NCBI GenBank assembly: GCA_009741485.1
Contig: CM019236.1
Coordinates: 68,763,902-68,827,901, forward strand
Reading direction: 5' to 3'
Source of the DNA: Malurus cyaneus samueli
Taxonomy: Eukaryota > Chordata > Aves > Passeriformes > Maluridae
Length of the DNA stretch: 64,000 bases
Shown: positions 24,086 through 37,200 of the stretch, piece after piece
Layout: the number at the start of each line of letters is the position of its first letter
How positions within the stretch are numbered: position 1 is the first letter of the stretch
Translations under genes and position numbers: made by a program
The notes under the pieces: generated by a model
Told to the model about the DNA's origin: nothing
Databases searched by the model: none
What the model saw: only the letters and a program-made list of their open reading frames with translations

Positions 24086-26050
24086 AAATATTTTTGTACC
24101 TATGAAAAGTACTCAGACAGCCTCTAGCGCTACCAGATTTATGACTTACAGGTAATTTTATCCAAAGAATCCTTTTCTTAAACATCTACGTACTTTATGA
24201 AAACCGAAAGTTAACATTTGTTTGAAGTTTTGTTACCATTTATTTTTAATTAACATTTTGAAAACGTAAGTTTTGAAGTTTATACAGTCGGCAGGCGAAA
24301 GTTTTGCCTCAACGATTAATCCGCTCACCATTTAATACTAATTTTTCCACCCCCTAAACTCATTGCTGAAGGTTGCATATGAACACACACAAATTCTGTC
24401 AGAAAAAGCACTGACAAGAACTTGCCGTCGCAGCACTTGTCGTTGGAACAGCACAGGTTTTAACCCAGGGACATAAAAAATCGGGGAATCTGTATTCAGT
24501 ATTATATTACGAAATCATCGGGGTTTCCAAACCCTAAGTCTCCCCCTCGGTTAACAAACCCACTCCCCGCTGGATAGAAACACTGAGTGAGTTCCGCCCC
24601 AGGGGACCTAGATGCCCCGGGGGAATGGGGAAGCGGCAAAGGATTATCTTGTATTTAAACATGATCGGCCATTGGGATTGCGAAAGCCGCAATCCTCCAC
24701 ACTTGTAATTTAAGCAATTATTTCCAGTTTTCAACTTCCGTATTAAGCGTATCTCCACCTGGTAATTCGTTTGTAAAGCCCACTGCTACAGCCTCCGCCG
24801 ATTCTCTCCAAGTGAACATAGGGAAGAAGTCAGAGCCGGCTCTATGACCAAAGGCCTTTGTGGAATGTTTCTAACTGCCCAAAATGGAATCCCGAAAATC
24901 AAGCGTAAAGAGAGCAACGTTGTCAATCGACAGAAAACAAACTTAAACACGGTGCGTAATACGTAAGTCGGGAAAGGAGAGTGAGGTGACACCAGTTTCT
25001 CCAGTTCCCGTGCACATCACAATGGCTTTGGAAATTGGCCAGTGCCGACAGGGTCGGGGTTTACGAAAAGTCCTGTTTTGTGTTACTGCTCACCTCCAAT
25101 GACTTTCCGCAGCAGGGAGCTTCCACGACCCAGAAGAGCCCATATTGGCGTCACTGGCCGGTAAAATGTACACCAGGTTACCAACCACCCGGGGGGAATA
25201 AAAACCTCGGGAAAAAAGGGATGTGGACGGTTGTAGGTTGGGGATGAGCTGTGATTTCTGGGACAAAATACTGTTCAACCTCTCCAAGAGGAATGGAGCT
25301 ACCGAGGCTTATATAATCTTCCAAGACAGCTTTTGTCCTTTCCGTAAAGAATACCTGGAAAACCAGGACAACTTTCCAGCAGCTAATCAATCTGCCGCAA
25401 ATATTCTCCTAAATCGGGAAGGCGGCGGGAGAATGGGCTTCAGAGTTAAGGGTAAAGAATGTCCACAACAGACTATGTTCTATCCGCTTTCAGAATCCGG
25501 GATGATGGGCAAACTCCTCTCCTCAGCTCCCACTCTCAGAAATGCGGGGCTGGTTGGGGGGATTTCAAGTCCTAGGAGAAATCCTGATCCATCTTCCCGT
25601 TGAGACAGAGGAGCATACCTCAGAACCAGCCGCTCGAGTACAGCCTAGCTGAAGAGCCCTGAAAAGGTCGCAAACCAGGACTAAGAGGTAACATCAAAGG
25701 CAGCGGGAGTGAATCTCGCCAAAAGCAGGATTTGCCGAGAGAACGCCCCTTAGAGAGTTCCGGGGTCCGAACATAAGCCACAGTGCAAAACCCGGAGTAT
25801 TCCCTCAGCCTCACTCAGTTCCAGGAGCAGCTTCAGCAAGCAAAGCTGAAGTTTTGGCAGAGCACTGAAACTGCTGGCAAAGGAACAGGTAGATTACGGA
25901 CCCGCCTTCATCCTCCCAGCGTATTTTTCCGCAGGACTTTTACTGCTCAGTATGGGAGAAATGAGTTCAAGACATTTCCTTCTCCCCTTTCATAATATTG
26001 CATGCTCCCAATGCAAATTTACCAAAAGGGCGAAGCGGACACAATAGTGT
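24086..26050. promoter_or_regulatory. CpG-retaining extension of the island (possible unmethylated valley)
   Basis: Here the GC content is only moderate, yet CpG occurs two to five times in most 60-base lines (for example five at 24,901-24,960). Such sequence is expected where germline DNA is unmethylated over kilobases, as around developmental regulator genes. No exon is visible. A perfect hairpin lies at 24,675-24,695. The regulatory reading is inference; the CpG retention is directly visible. Confidence 0.45.
24675..24695. other. Perfect 8-bp inverted repeat with 5-base loop
   Basis: GGATTGCG and CGCAATCC are exact reverse complements around AAAGC. Position 24,674 with 24,696 could add a G-T pair. 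It may be a protein-binding palindrome or an RNA hairpin; no known family was recognised. Confidence 0.8.
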
Positions 26051-29000
26051 TTTTGCTAAATAAGATATGTGATAATTGTATTTATGCCTGTGCTGTGACA
26101 CTAGACAATCCTCTAAATTAATACAGCTTCAATGAGATGTGGAAGTTCTTAAACAGGGTGCTTTATGGGATGGGGGATTTTATTTTTTCTTTAAGGGTTT
26201 TTTTTTTTTTTTTTTTTTCACGCCGCAAGGGAAGGCAAGCACAGTAATCCATGGTATCGGAGTGCAAGGGAAGAAGAGCAATTCCGGGCCACCAGTCAAA
26301 ATAGCAAGGGAGCTGTAAGGGAGGCCAGAAGGTCCAGTTGTTCTTGTAGGTAAACGACACAGACTGCTTTAGCTGGCTTAAAAGAAAAACAGGTTCGTAA
26401 ATCACTCACAGACCTTTTAGTAAATGCAACAGGTCCTATGAGAGTTTTTTTGCGCACATTACCCTGTGAATGAATTGAATGCCTTTGACTAGGAGTATTT
26501 GGGGGACTCTAGGTTTTTTCGAAGTGCTCTGCTGCCACCCACGCATTCTCAAGTCTCCTTAATAATAGGCAGACGCCTCACCGCTTTCCCCTGAGACAAG
26601 ACAAGAGCATAGAAAGCCAATAACAAATAACGTACCCTGGTTCCACTTCTTTCAGCAGTGAATACCTCAGTCAAAAATAAACATATACCCTTCTGCAAAA
26701 TCTCCAGCTTCACCTTTATGTGCTCGTTTTTTTTCCTTTCTCCCAGTGGCCATGCCCATCTGCTATATCTTATTGACCCGTGCCATCCCTTGTTTGGTCC
26801 TCTGCTTCTCTATGACTACTCCGTGTGTCTCCTTTGCATATGGTCAAAAGTCACTGGGGATTGCTGGTGCCCCAGCCGAGACATTTAGATGTGACCCCTA
26901 TTTTTAGGAAAATCCTTTGAAAAGTTGTACTGCAAAAGCCCAAGCTTTCTCAGTGGTCCCAACCCATTCACCTCCCAGATTAAATCCACCAGATGCCATC
27001 CCTGCGCAGCACCCAGCAGTCCCACAAGTGCTATTTTGCAGGAATAATGGGGGATACAAAAACCGGCCAGCAAATCGGCCTGTGCTGAGGCTGCCCACAC
27101 AGCATTGGCTGAAAGCGTCAGCAGCCCCAGGCAATCCAAGGCAGGGGGTTCCCTGCAGATCTTTCCTGCCCTTGCAGCCCTATGAACTGACAGAGACCCC
27201 TCCCAGAGCCGCGGCCAGAGCTTGGTCCTCTGGGTGGCCTGGGCCATCCATCCCATGTTGATGCAGACGGTGATACACGAGTCCGTTGCCGTACTTTGAA
27301 TGCTTCCCAGGGTAAATTCCCTCCAGAGTCTGCAAAGTTTTTGGTTCCTCCTCTATTTCACATTTTTAGTCACTGGTTTGGTAGCATGCCCTCTGGCCCC
27401 AGGGGTGGAAGGTCAATTCCTTTATTTACTTAGTTCCCTCACTTAGTTCATCTGCAGCCCTTTCTAAGCCGTTGCTTTGGATAACAGGACACAAAATGGG
27501 CTGCGCTTAAGCCATGAGCCTGCGACCTCCTCACGCTCCTGTGCCGTGGAGTAAGTGGGTGTGTGTCTTCTCTGGGTGGATTCAAGCAGTGGCCATAGAG
27601 CAAAGCACGGTTGGGGCCAGGCAGCAGCTACTTTCCTGACACCAGCACAAGGTCTGATTCAGCCCAGGAATGAAATGAGTGGCTACCATATGCTTCCAAG
27701 AACTGATCGCCTAGGCTGAAGATGCATGCGAAGGCACAGGAGAAAATTATATCCCTGCGCATCACACCTCTCCTAGCAGTCCCTGCTTGCTTGGTACCCC
27801 TAGAGCTGCTGGTCCTTTGCTGGCCTGCAGAACAAGCAATTGGTGCCTGCACAATGGAAGTGGTCAACGGTGCCTTTGCCCTCTGGAGTGACTCAGTCCT
27901 GTCTCGAGCCCATCAGATGCTGCCTGCATCTTGTGAGAGCCTCATCAGACAAAGCCAGAGCCCCATGCTGAAGCTGGGGAATGTGCCAAGCTTCCAGGCT
28001 CCATAGCCCGGCCACAAACTTGACAGCTCCCTGCTACCGAAGTTGCCCTTTCTGTGCTTGTTAGAGCACACCCAGGACAAGAAAGCCTGGTGGATCCCTG
28101 CATATGTCCTGGGACCCCCCAGGATGGCTAATGGAGTGGACCCCAGAGCATTAAAATTCCCGTAGAAGCAGAGGGGTTTTACATGAGCAAGTAAGGCCAG
28201 ACCACAGCTCCAGTTGGAGCTGGCCACAAAAACCAGTAGCTTTCAAACCTTGTCTGCCTGCATGGGAGCCCCAAGTGGGCATTTTCCCCCAGTCCCTGTC
28301 CCACGCTGGGACAGCCACTTAGACTTGAGCAATCTCTCCTTAATTTTGGGAATGCTGCAGCTTCACTGTGGGCAGGCTGAGCCTTTTTGAACCTCAGCTC
28401 ACTGTTGTTCTTCAAAGTAACATCAAACCAAAGTAATCAAATAGTAGCAAAACATCTTGTATGAATATACCAAAATGGTTATCAATCATTACTGTTGAAT
28501 ATTATTAATATTAAACAGTGGTTAATGAAAAGTGCTTCTCAAGGCCACTATTACCCACACAATGTGCTGGGTTCAGGCCCTCTGAAGAAGCAAGGTGAAG
28601 AGATCCTGACTCTCTCTCAGAGGAGAAACCAATGCACCCAGATGTTGCACAGGAGTTGGGGTGCAGTTCCTGTTCCCACCCTCCCATCAAGCAGGGACCC
28701 AAGGTGCTGGAGCAAGGCTACTGCTGACGCAGGAGTGTGGTGGTGGCTTCCAAGGGTCCTGCCAAAAGCTGAACACAAAAGGGGTTTCCTTGAAGGCTCC
28801 AGCACTGGGAGAGAAAGCATGGCCCCTTTGCCTGGGTGCCCACCGGCCTGGGTTGTTTGTTCAGGTCCTCAGAAAATGCTGCAAGCCAGAAAAACACCTC
28901 TCTGCCCCTGTCCCTAGGCCTGTGCTGGGGGGGCTGTGTTGTCCCCGCTGAGCTTGTCCCCTGGGTGGGTGAAGTGGTGCTCTTTGGCTTGGCACAGCCA

Positions 29001-32000
29001 TGCTGATCAATGTTTGTCACCACGGCGCTTTTTTTTATTTCTTTTTTTAAATCTTCTTGTTTCCGTGCTCCTCGCCGTCCACTGGCTTTTGGAGGACAGG
29101 TAACGAGCAGCTTCTTGGGGAGATGGAGGTTTTGGGGATTTTGGGGGAGTTCAGGCTGGGAGGGTACCACAATAGCTCATCTCGTCCTGACCTCCCACTG
29201 CAGCCCTGTCCAGCAGCATTGTCCGGCTCCAGGAAGTGCTGGCTGTACCTGTCACACATTCGGCGGCGGTGGCACCAGAGTGCCCTGACTCAGGGACATC
29301 ACCCCTGCACAAACAACTGAGCCCCCTGCTCTCGGATACCAGCAAACCCCCAAAACGGGTGCAGTGACAGCAAGGGGAAGGAAGAATGACAGCAGCCAGT
29401 GGCTGTGGTGTGTGGGTTTTGCTCCATTTCCAAGAATTTCCAGACGGCAGAGGGTTCGCCAGGACACCTGCAAGCCAGGGATGGTGGGGTGTTTCAAGGC
29501 AGGACCAAGCTAGCTTCATATCATCCTCTGCACCAGATCCCCTATTTGCTGGGCAAGGCCGGGAAGCAAATGGGAGCAGAGTCCCTGCTGGAGGGGTTAC
29601 AGAGCCAAGGCTGAGCATGCCAGCATCAGCAGGACTTAAACCCTCACAGCAGTGGCATTTTTTTTAGGTAGCTGGACAGGATGCTGCAGAGGCGAATGCC
29701 TCTGCCTCGTGGATTGAGTTGCTCACCTTCGTGTTCACCATGAGTGGAGCATGTGTATCCGAACACTTTGATTGCATTAACACTGGTATGTGACCAATCG
29801 GATCCCTGCAAGGAGATTTAATGAGCCCCAAAACCGCATTGCTCGCAATTACATCACCGATCGGGGGAAGGGCTCAAATCAGCTGCCTTAACCGCTCCCT
29901 TCAGCCTGGCCAACACCCTGCATGCTGGTAATTACTGAGGTCCTGGAATACCGCTTCAGCTTATCGCAAATGCCTAATGCTGCTGGCCAGCTGGGCACTA
30001 AGGCATCATGGGGCCAGCACATCCCAGCCCTGCTCACACCCCGAGCGAGGAGAGCATGAGCTGAACTATCTTCGGCCGTTCTGTAACCCAACCACTGCCT
30101 GTTTTCCCTGCTCATAGGAACTCCTGGGGTCTTCATGTCCCTCAAGTATCGAAGACCGTGGGGAAAAGCCCTAAACTACCAGCAAAACAAACCTCAATAT
30201 TTAGCAATGATTGGGGGGACAGGTTACACACAGAGCAGAAAAATGAGAGCAGAAAAACTGGCAGGCCTGGAGGAATGTCTCCTCACTGAATCAGATCAGG
30301 GAGATGGTGAAAATTTTGAAAGGAAAATGAAATTAAAGTGGTTTTATCCTGTGTCAGTGGGGAAGAACCCATTGTCCCAGAGCCTTTGAAATTTCCCCAG
30401 GCACAAAGGCACAAAAGGGCATTGCAAGAAACACTACCAAATGGCACATTTTCAAAATCCTGAATAAAAGGAACCTGGAGCCAAAATGGTGAAAGCATTT
30501 CCAGATCCTGAAGGCGTGGCTGTGCCCCCAGGGGTTCAGGTCCCTGCACCGCTGCTGTACCAAAACTGGGTAATTTAATTTGCTTCCCAACATTGCAGCA
30601 AGTTTTTATGAGACACTGGTTGCACCATGACAACATTTGCTTCATGCCTGCAAGGCTTGCCAAGGTTGGATCCTCTGATGCTGCTGAGGGTTTTGGGGCA
30701 GGATGCTGAGTGTCTGATGCTTAAGCAGCACGGCATGTGGTGAGACGACAGCTCCCTGGGCTTGTGCCAGGGTGAAGCAGAAATCTGCCTTGGCATCAAC
30801 ACATGCCCTCTCAACACACCGCCTGCCTCCATGCACATCTGGGTGCTGGAGGAGGTGGGAGATGAGGGTGCCCTGGCCCACCCAGAGAAGAGGGCCAGGG
30901 GGAGAGATCCCTGCTTGGGAGCCCCCAGTGGCCTGGATGGGGCCCTGGGAAGATGATCAAGCCAAGCCACTTTCTCTCCTGCAGCGATGGGAATTGGGTG
31001 CAAGGGCAGCTATAGAGCCCAAACCTGCCCAGCAAGGGCTGATGACAGCAGATGGAGGGACCTGAAACAGTTTGCACAGCGAGGAAAGGCCAAGCAAAGC
31101 CTCGGGGTGGGCTCCGGCAGTCACCCGGTGATGAGGGCAAATTGAAAATGCTCTTTTGTACCATCAACATGGGTGCAGAGTCCAAGGTTCAGGAGGCAGG
31201 AGATTGGGTCCTGAAGGCTGGGGATGTCTGTCAAATGTTTCTGACGAGCTGCTTCTCTCCTGGAAAAATGAAATTTCATTACATATCAGCTTTGATATAT
31301 TTGTTAGCAAGCGAAATTCCCCCACATCGTGTTTGTTGCTTCACTTTGTCTCCATGGATAATTATGAAAAATACATAACATTCCAAGTCTGTCACTTGCT
31401 CCTCTTCAGCTTAAAAATGTTCTTTTCCACCGTCGTTCTCCAGGCAGTATTTTTATAGCTCTGGCATTTAATTGTGGAAAAAAAATTTTGAATTCCTGGG
31501 TAATAAATCCAAAATAGAGACAGATTTACACTTTCCAAAGTTTTCTCACCAACCAAGTAAAGGGCCAACGTGGCAATATTTTTTTTCCTCATCATCTTGT
31601 GTTCCCCTTGAAAAATTTTCAAAAGGAAAGAAGTCACCAAAAGACAAAATTCAGTAGTTTCCTCCCTGAGCTTGAATGGAGATCTCTCTAGAGGAAATTG
31701 GTCCGAAAGCCTAAAGTGAGCCCAACCTCCCTGCTTTATCTCAGTGTCAGATGGGTATTTCTTAAGCAGGATCTCTTCTGGACACTCAAGAGCATCAAAA
31801 TTACTTCTTCTGCCATCCTGTAGCTTCCTCCACTGAACTTGCTTCAGAGCCCCAGGCTGATCCAGAGGCACCGGGCCACCCCCCTGCCGTGGGGATGTGA
31901 TCGCCTGGCTGAAGGGAAGGGCTCTCAACCACCGACAGAAAAATGTGCCTCCAAAGTGGCTGCTTTGTTGGAAGGATGGCTGGGGAAGTCTCAGAGCTGC

Positions 32001-33889
32001 CCCTTTACTTTGCCCACAAGTGGCTAACAAGTTTCCTGTTTTCTCTTTAGGGGTTTTTCAGTCTTAGGTACAGCTCTTTGGGCCTCAGTTTTTCCCCACT
32101 AAGGGTTTTGAAGGCAGATACCCACTTCATCTGCAGACTTTCATAAAGCCAGGTGCAGACTAGAAATATTTGCATGTTCCTGGCATCAGAGGCCTGCCCA
32201 ATCTCACGCCCTAAGTCCAGCAGCCCTTGCTTCCTGACCCACATCAGGGTCCAAACAAGGAGGCTGAAAACCCCTCAAAAGCACCAGGTCCCAAAACACC
32301 CCATGGCCTTCAGAGAGGACAACGTGCCTGGCTGGGGGCACAGACAGCAGTGGTGAGTTTGCAGGGTTCAGTCATGTTCTCATCCCAGCTGCGTTGTTTT
32401 CCCCATCCTTGGAGTTTTGTTGTTAATAATTCCCACTTGCCAAGGAAGTTCCTTCTGGGCCTGCCCAACACCATGGTGGGTCAACCGCACACCTCCATTC
32501 ACTTTATTCCTCAGGGCTTTCCATAGGAAGTGCCATGATGGGGATGGCTGGCATTTTTTGAGGGACAAAAAGGAGCTCCCAAGCCTTTGGAACCCTGACC
32601 CAAAATCAGGTCTATTACCCGTTAATTGATGCTGCTCTCATCATCTTGTTAGTTGCCATATTACAACCTCACCCCGGCGGAGATCGGACGCTGCTGCCCT
32701 TCTCCCCTCTAATAGACACTCTCGATACACCCAGTTGATTAATGTCAAGTAAAAGCCATGTCAACATTTTTGCAAGCCCAGACTCCGGTGCATGGCGACA
32801 AACCGGGTAGACGGTCCTTTATCAGCCCGGGGCCCAGCAGTGGCACCAGCCTGTCTGAGCCAGCCAGGTACCTCCACGTCCCAGGGCTTGTTGTTTTGGT
32901 GTAAGCCTGAGCTAATTGGGGCCAAAGAAAAATTACACACAGCAAAACAAATGCGGCGCCAATGATGGACACGGCCTTGCAGCCAGCACAAGACAAGATG
33001 GGAGTAGAGCCTGCCCTCAAAAAGCCCAGGTGGAAGATGCCCAGAGAAGTCAACACGTGGCTGTCAACTGTGTCATCCATTCCAGCTAGCGCCCTGGGAG
33101 GCTGAGGTAACCCAGCCAAGCACCCCTGCAGACTGGATTGTCCAGGGCCAAGGGAGAAACCCCACTGCATCCCACTCTGTCTTGAACCAGCTGGTGTCCA
33201 AAGAGCAGCACCAGCCATGGAACCTGTCATGGCTTCCTTTGCCTCAGTTTCCCACGGCACCATCCCGAATAATTCCATGTAACAAGACATGAGAAAAAGG
33301 ATAAATCAACAAGCAAATGATTAACATGAGTTATTTTACATGCTGGGAAGATCATCGGCCTGGCTCCATCAGGTTGCAGTTGATTAATTGCAGCACTGCA
33401 GCTCTGGACCAGACCTCTCACATTCAATTACAGATGCTGGGGGCTCCTGGATTGCAAAGAAATGAAAGACGGAACTGTGAGTGGGTGAGATCTCCCAAGC
33501 ACTTGTAAGACACTTTGAGTGGATCCACCCCATTATTAGCCTTAAATCAGGTTTGGTGGGGTTCAGACAGATTAAAGAAAAAACCCCCCCAAAACACACA
33601 CAAATCAGGCTCAGTCCTGACATCCCTGTGCATTTGGTGATTTACTGCAAAGCCATCCAAAGCTGGTTCTATAGGTCATGTCCATTTTTTCGGCAAACAA
33701 AGTCCTGCAGTGTGTTTGTCAAAGACCAGCCCTTTTGATGCCGTGGGAGCAAGTTTAGCTTGGATGTGCGGCAAGCGTCAACTTATTTTAGGAAAATACG
33801 GTAGATTTTCCTTAAATGCAGCATCTGACTTGATTTAAAGTTAAATTAGTATCCGAACTGATTGATATCATCATAAGTCATTTAATTTA

Positions 33890-33902
33890 TTAGCAATGCT
33901 AA
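33890..33902. other. 13-base palindrome in a TAAT-rich segment
   Basis: TTAGCA-A-TGCTAA is an exact inverted repeat with one central base. It lies in a segment (33,836-33,925) with several ATTA/TAAT cores. A transcription-factor dimer site is possible; this is inference from symmetry only. Confidence 0.5.
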
Positions 33903-34214
33903 AATGTTAATTTTGACTTCTTTGATAAACAGCTGGCTCCAAATGCCCTATTTCACCCTGTCCCAGGGCTGCATTTGTTTCGGGAGCTTCTTACGTGTGT
34001 GTATTTAGGGGAGTTTTCTCTAGTTAATGGTGTGGCAGCGAGCCTCTCCGCCTGACTGGCTTCACCAGAGCAACACATGTTCTATGATAAGTTGTTTTTC
34101 CCAACATCCTCAGCATGTGATCGCTCAACGACGTTCTTCTGCATCTGCTTGAGGGAACAAATATGTGAGAGCTCTGGGGGGTTTGATAGGCCAAAAGTTC
34201 ATCTTAGGCTATGA

Positions 34215-34235
34215 AGCGCCTTCTGATAAGGCGCT
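34215..34235. other. Perfect 8-bp inverted repeat with 5-base loop
   Basis: AGCGCCTT and AAGGCGCT are exact reverse complements around CTGAT. Two CpG are preserved in the stem. The geometry equals that of the hairpin at 24,675-24,695, though the sequences differ. Confidence 0.8.
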
Positions 34236-37200
34236 CATGGGAGCTTTGAATCCAGCTCCTGCAACATTGACTTTTTTTTTTTTTTTCGTCTGTTTTGATT
34301 CCGTTTCCTGTCTGTAGTCACAGGCTTCAAACACAAAATGCCTGCTTATTCAGTCTAAGATCTTACAAATCAACGTAACACCAAAATTTAGGACCAGGAA
34401 AAGCCACTGAGCGCCATATCCATCAATGGCTTTAACCACACGTTTACAGCCAGTTGGTGTCATAATATCTGGTGGCTTTCAATTGAAAAGGAACGGGATA
34501 GGATTCATGGTCACAGACCTTGCCAGGACAATAAAAACCTTTCCTGCTCACTGGCAATGGCCAACCCCACTTCCCCTCTGCAGTCTGGCTGGGCCGGCGG
34601 TTCAAACGCTGCACAGCACAACTCCAGGGGGCTTTAGCATTACCCACACCAATAACACAGAAGTTTATTAGTGGCATCTTTTGGGCAGAGTCTATTTTCA
34701 TATTAATTTAGCTAATTTAATATGTAAATCAAACAAACTGCTCTGGATTTATCACTAAAGGATCCCCAGGCCCTTTCCAATTAGCCAGCCTTGTATCAAC
34801 AGGGGACAAAGGGTGTCACCCCTGTGCAGTGAAGTGATTCATGAGTCACACAGACAGCGGCTGCTCTGCCGTGTCAATGTGGCTTTGCACCCCATGGGTG
34901 ACACAGGGGGTGATCTGAGTTATTTGGGCTCCAAGGAACAGGTAGAACTTCTTGCTACCCACAGGTATTACAAAGCAGGGACAATCTTGGCTAATCGGTT
35001 CTCTCTCCAGATATGGCAGGGTTTTTAAACAAGATGTTCTATGAGCACAGACTGGCTTGGTGAGTCGAATATTTTTGGAGCCTGCCTGGCCCGCTTGGCT
35101 TGCCGCTCCCTCAGGGCTTGGCAGAGCATATGGGTGTTTTCCAAGCCACTGGCTAGTGTTTGGCAGCAGCTTTTTAAGGTGTCACTGGATCTCCTCACAG
35201 GGACCCTCCACCAGTCAAAGTAGGCTGAAGTGGCAGGGGAGTCCAAGGAATTCTGGCAGGGTCACAGCACCAGCCTGCGTTCCCCATTTACCATCTTGGT
35301 ACCTTCAATTCGCATCAACATGGCAAATGCCTACAAAATGAATAAAAAAAAAAAAAGGGATTTTCTGCTCCAGACAGGAGAATGAAGGTGCTGCAGGTGG
35401 GGGGTAAGCACAGACAGAGTATGGATTGCCATGAGAAGTGATGTAGGAGATGCTTCCCTGTGGCCAAAGGCACTCCTAGGAGGAATGATGGCCTCTCCAG
35501 TAGCACTGGCACCCCCGTCCTCTGTTTACCGTGTACTCAGTGCGAGTCAGGGCCCTGCCACAAACAGCAGCATTGGCTGGATCTGTGTTTTCACTCCTTT
35601 TCTCAAGCAAAAACAAACACAGAACAGTGTGGCCTGCTGCATCAGCCTGGGGGGCAACCAGGGCAGGCAGGCTCATCCCTTCAAACGGGTGCCGTGTTTT
35701 TTTTTGCACCCTGAGCTGGCTCGGGTGCTCCAGGTTCCTCCCCTGCCTTGTCCTGTATCCAACACTCAGCCTCTGGGGGGCACCAGCTTTTAATCTTGCA
35801 CCCCACTCGTGTTGGTGGATGGAGCCGCCATCATTCTGCTCCAATGGGCCACGGTCTCAGGGCTTCCCACACGGCTGGCAATGAGTGGTGAAACCACCCT
35901 TTATATGTGATTCAGTGCAGTGACAAGAACAGAAATGCCCTGCGTGGGTGTTGGGTGCCTGGGAGACGAAGGGCATCAGCCCCTGGCCACTGCACAGAAT
36001 GCTCGAGGGATGAGCAAGAAGAGGGGCAGGAAGCCGAGCTGCAATAAGCCAAGGTCAGCAAGGAATGTTGAAAGTCCAGGCTGGGGGAGAGCGCAGGAGT
36101 AGAGGCGGTTCCGTGCAGTCGGTGCTGGGGGAGGCCAGTCCAGCCCCACCGCCTGATTGTTCAGTGGCCTGCCCAGCGAAATCCAGCTGCCACTTCAAAG
36201 AGCGCCCCAACAGCCGCCTGCCCCGCAGACCCACTCCAGCTGGCAATGTCCTGGAATCGCTGCAAGATGGATGGGCTGGGAGCAGGTCAGGAGCTAGACT
36301 TGGGTTAACTGGGAGCCAGGAGTACTTTTGTCCCGTCTTTGGGGCTGTAGAGGCGAGCAACCGGGGTTCCTGCGGACAGAGCCTGCCAGCATCACGCTCA
36401 TACCTCTGCATTCCTTAGTTAAAATTTGCCATATGCTGTGCGGAATCCCTGGAAATCCAAGCTCAGTCTTGTTTGAAGCTGGCCGCATCAACCAAGGAAC
36501 AAGCACCACAGGCTTAAAATGAAGCCCTGCAAGGTGTAGGAAAAAGCAGGGGATAGGGTCTCGCACGAGTTCAGGAACTGTGCCACATTGCCTGCATGTC
36601 CAGTGAGTAAGTAGGGGCAAGGGGACTCACTCTCCATTGCCGCCAGGTATTCTGCAGCCCCTTGCACCCCACAGCCAGGCTGATCTCTCGCCTCTGCAAA
36701 TTTCCAGTCCCACACTGTCCCCTGCCTGCCGTCTGTTATCAGCCACTGAAATCCCACCTGGTTTTCTCTGCATTTTGTAAGTAGCAGCCCTGTCTGTGTT
36801 GACCATGCCCTGACCCCATGGAGCTTCTTTTGGCAATTGTGTTTACCAAGGACTCCGGAGGATGAGGGTTTTTTTTTTCCATGCCAGGGCTCAGTCCATC
36901 CTGTCTCCAGCCCAGGACGCCTCAACATTTCCCCAGCTTTGGAGAGTCCTGCAGTGTCTTGCACCCTGGCCCAGGGATGCTGCTTCCCTGCCAAGTCAGC
37001 CTCGAGTCCAGAGCAGTCCCAGCATACCTCAAAAGCCTGTTTAAGAAACTGATTGCTCACCTTCTGCTGGGAAGATCATTTGGGAGAAGTCCCCACCACC
37101 CTCTCTCAGTGGGCTTGCCAAAAGTTCCCTGGACCCCCATCTTGCCTGGCTAACCAACAGGGAAGGTCCTCACCCTCACACCTTCCAAGAGTTTGGGTGA

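Noticed and set aside
31392..32030. 212-codon minus-strand frame, with similar ones at 11,927-12,508, 18,118-18,657, 32,745-33,290 and 36,488-37,060
   Set aside because: Unrecognised sequence, often overlapped by equally long frames on the opposite strand. The GC-richer block has fewer stop codons.
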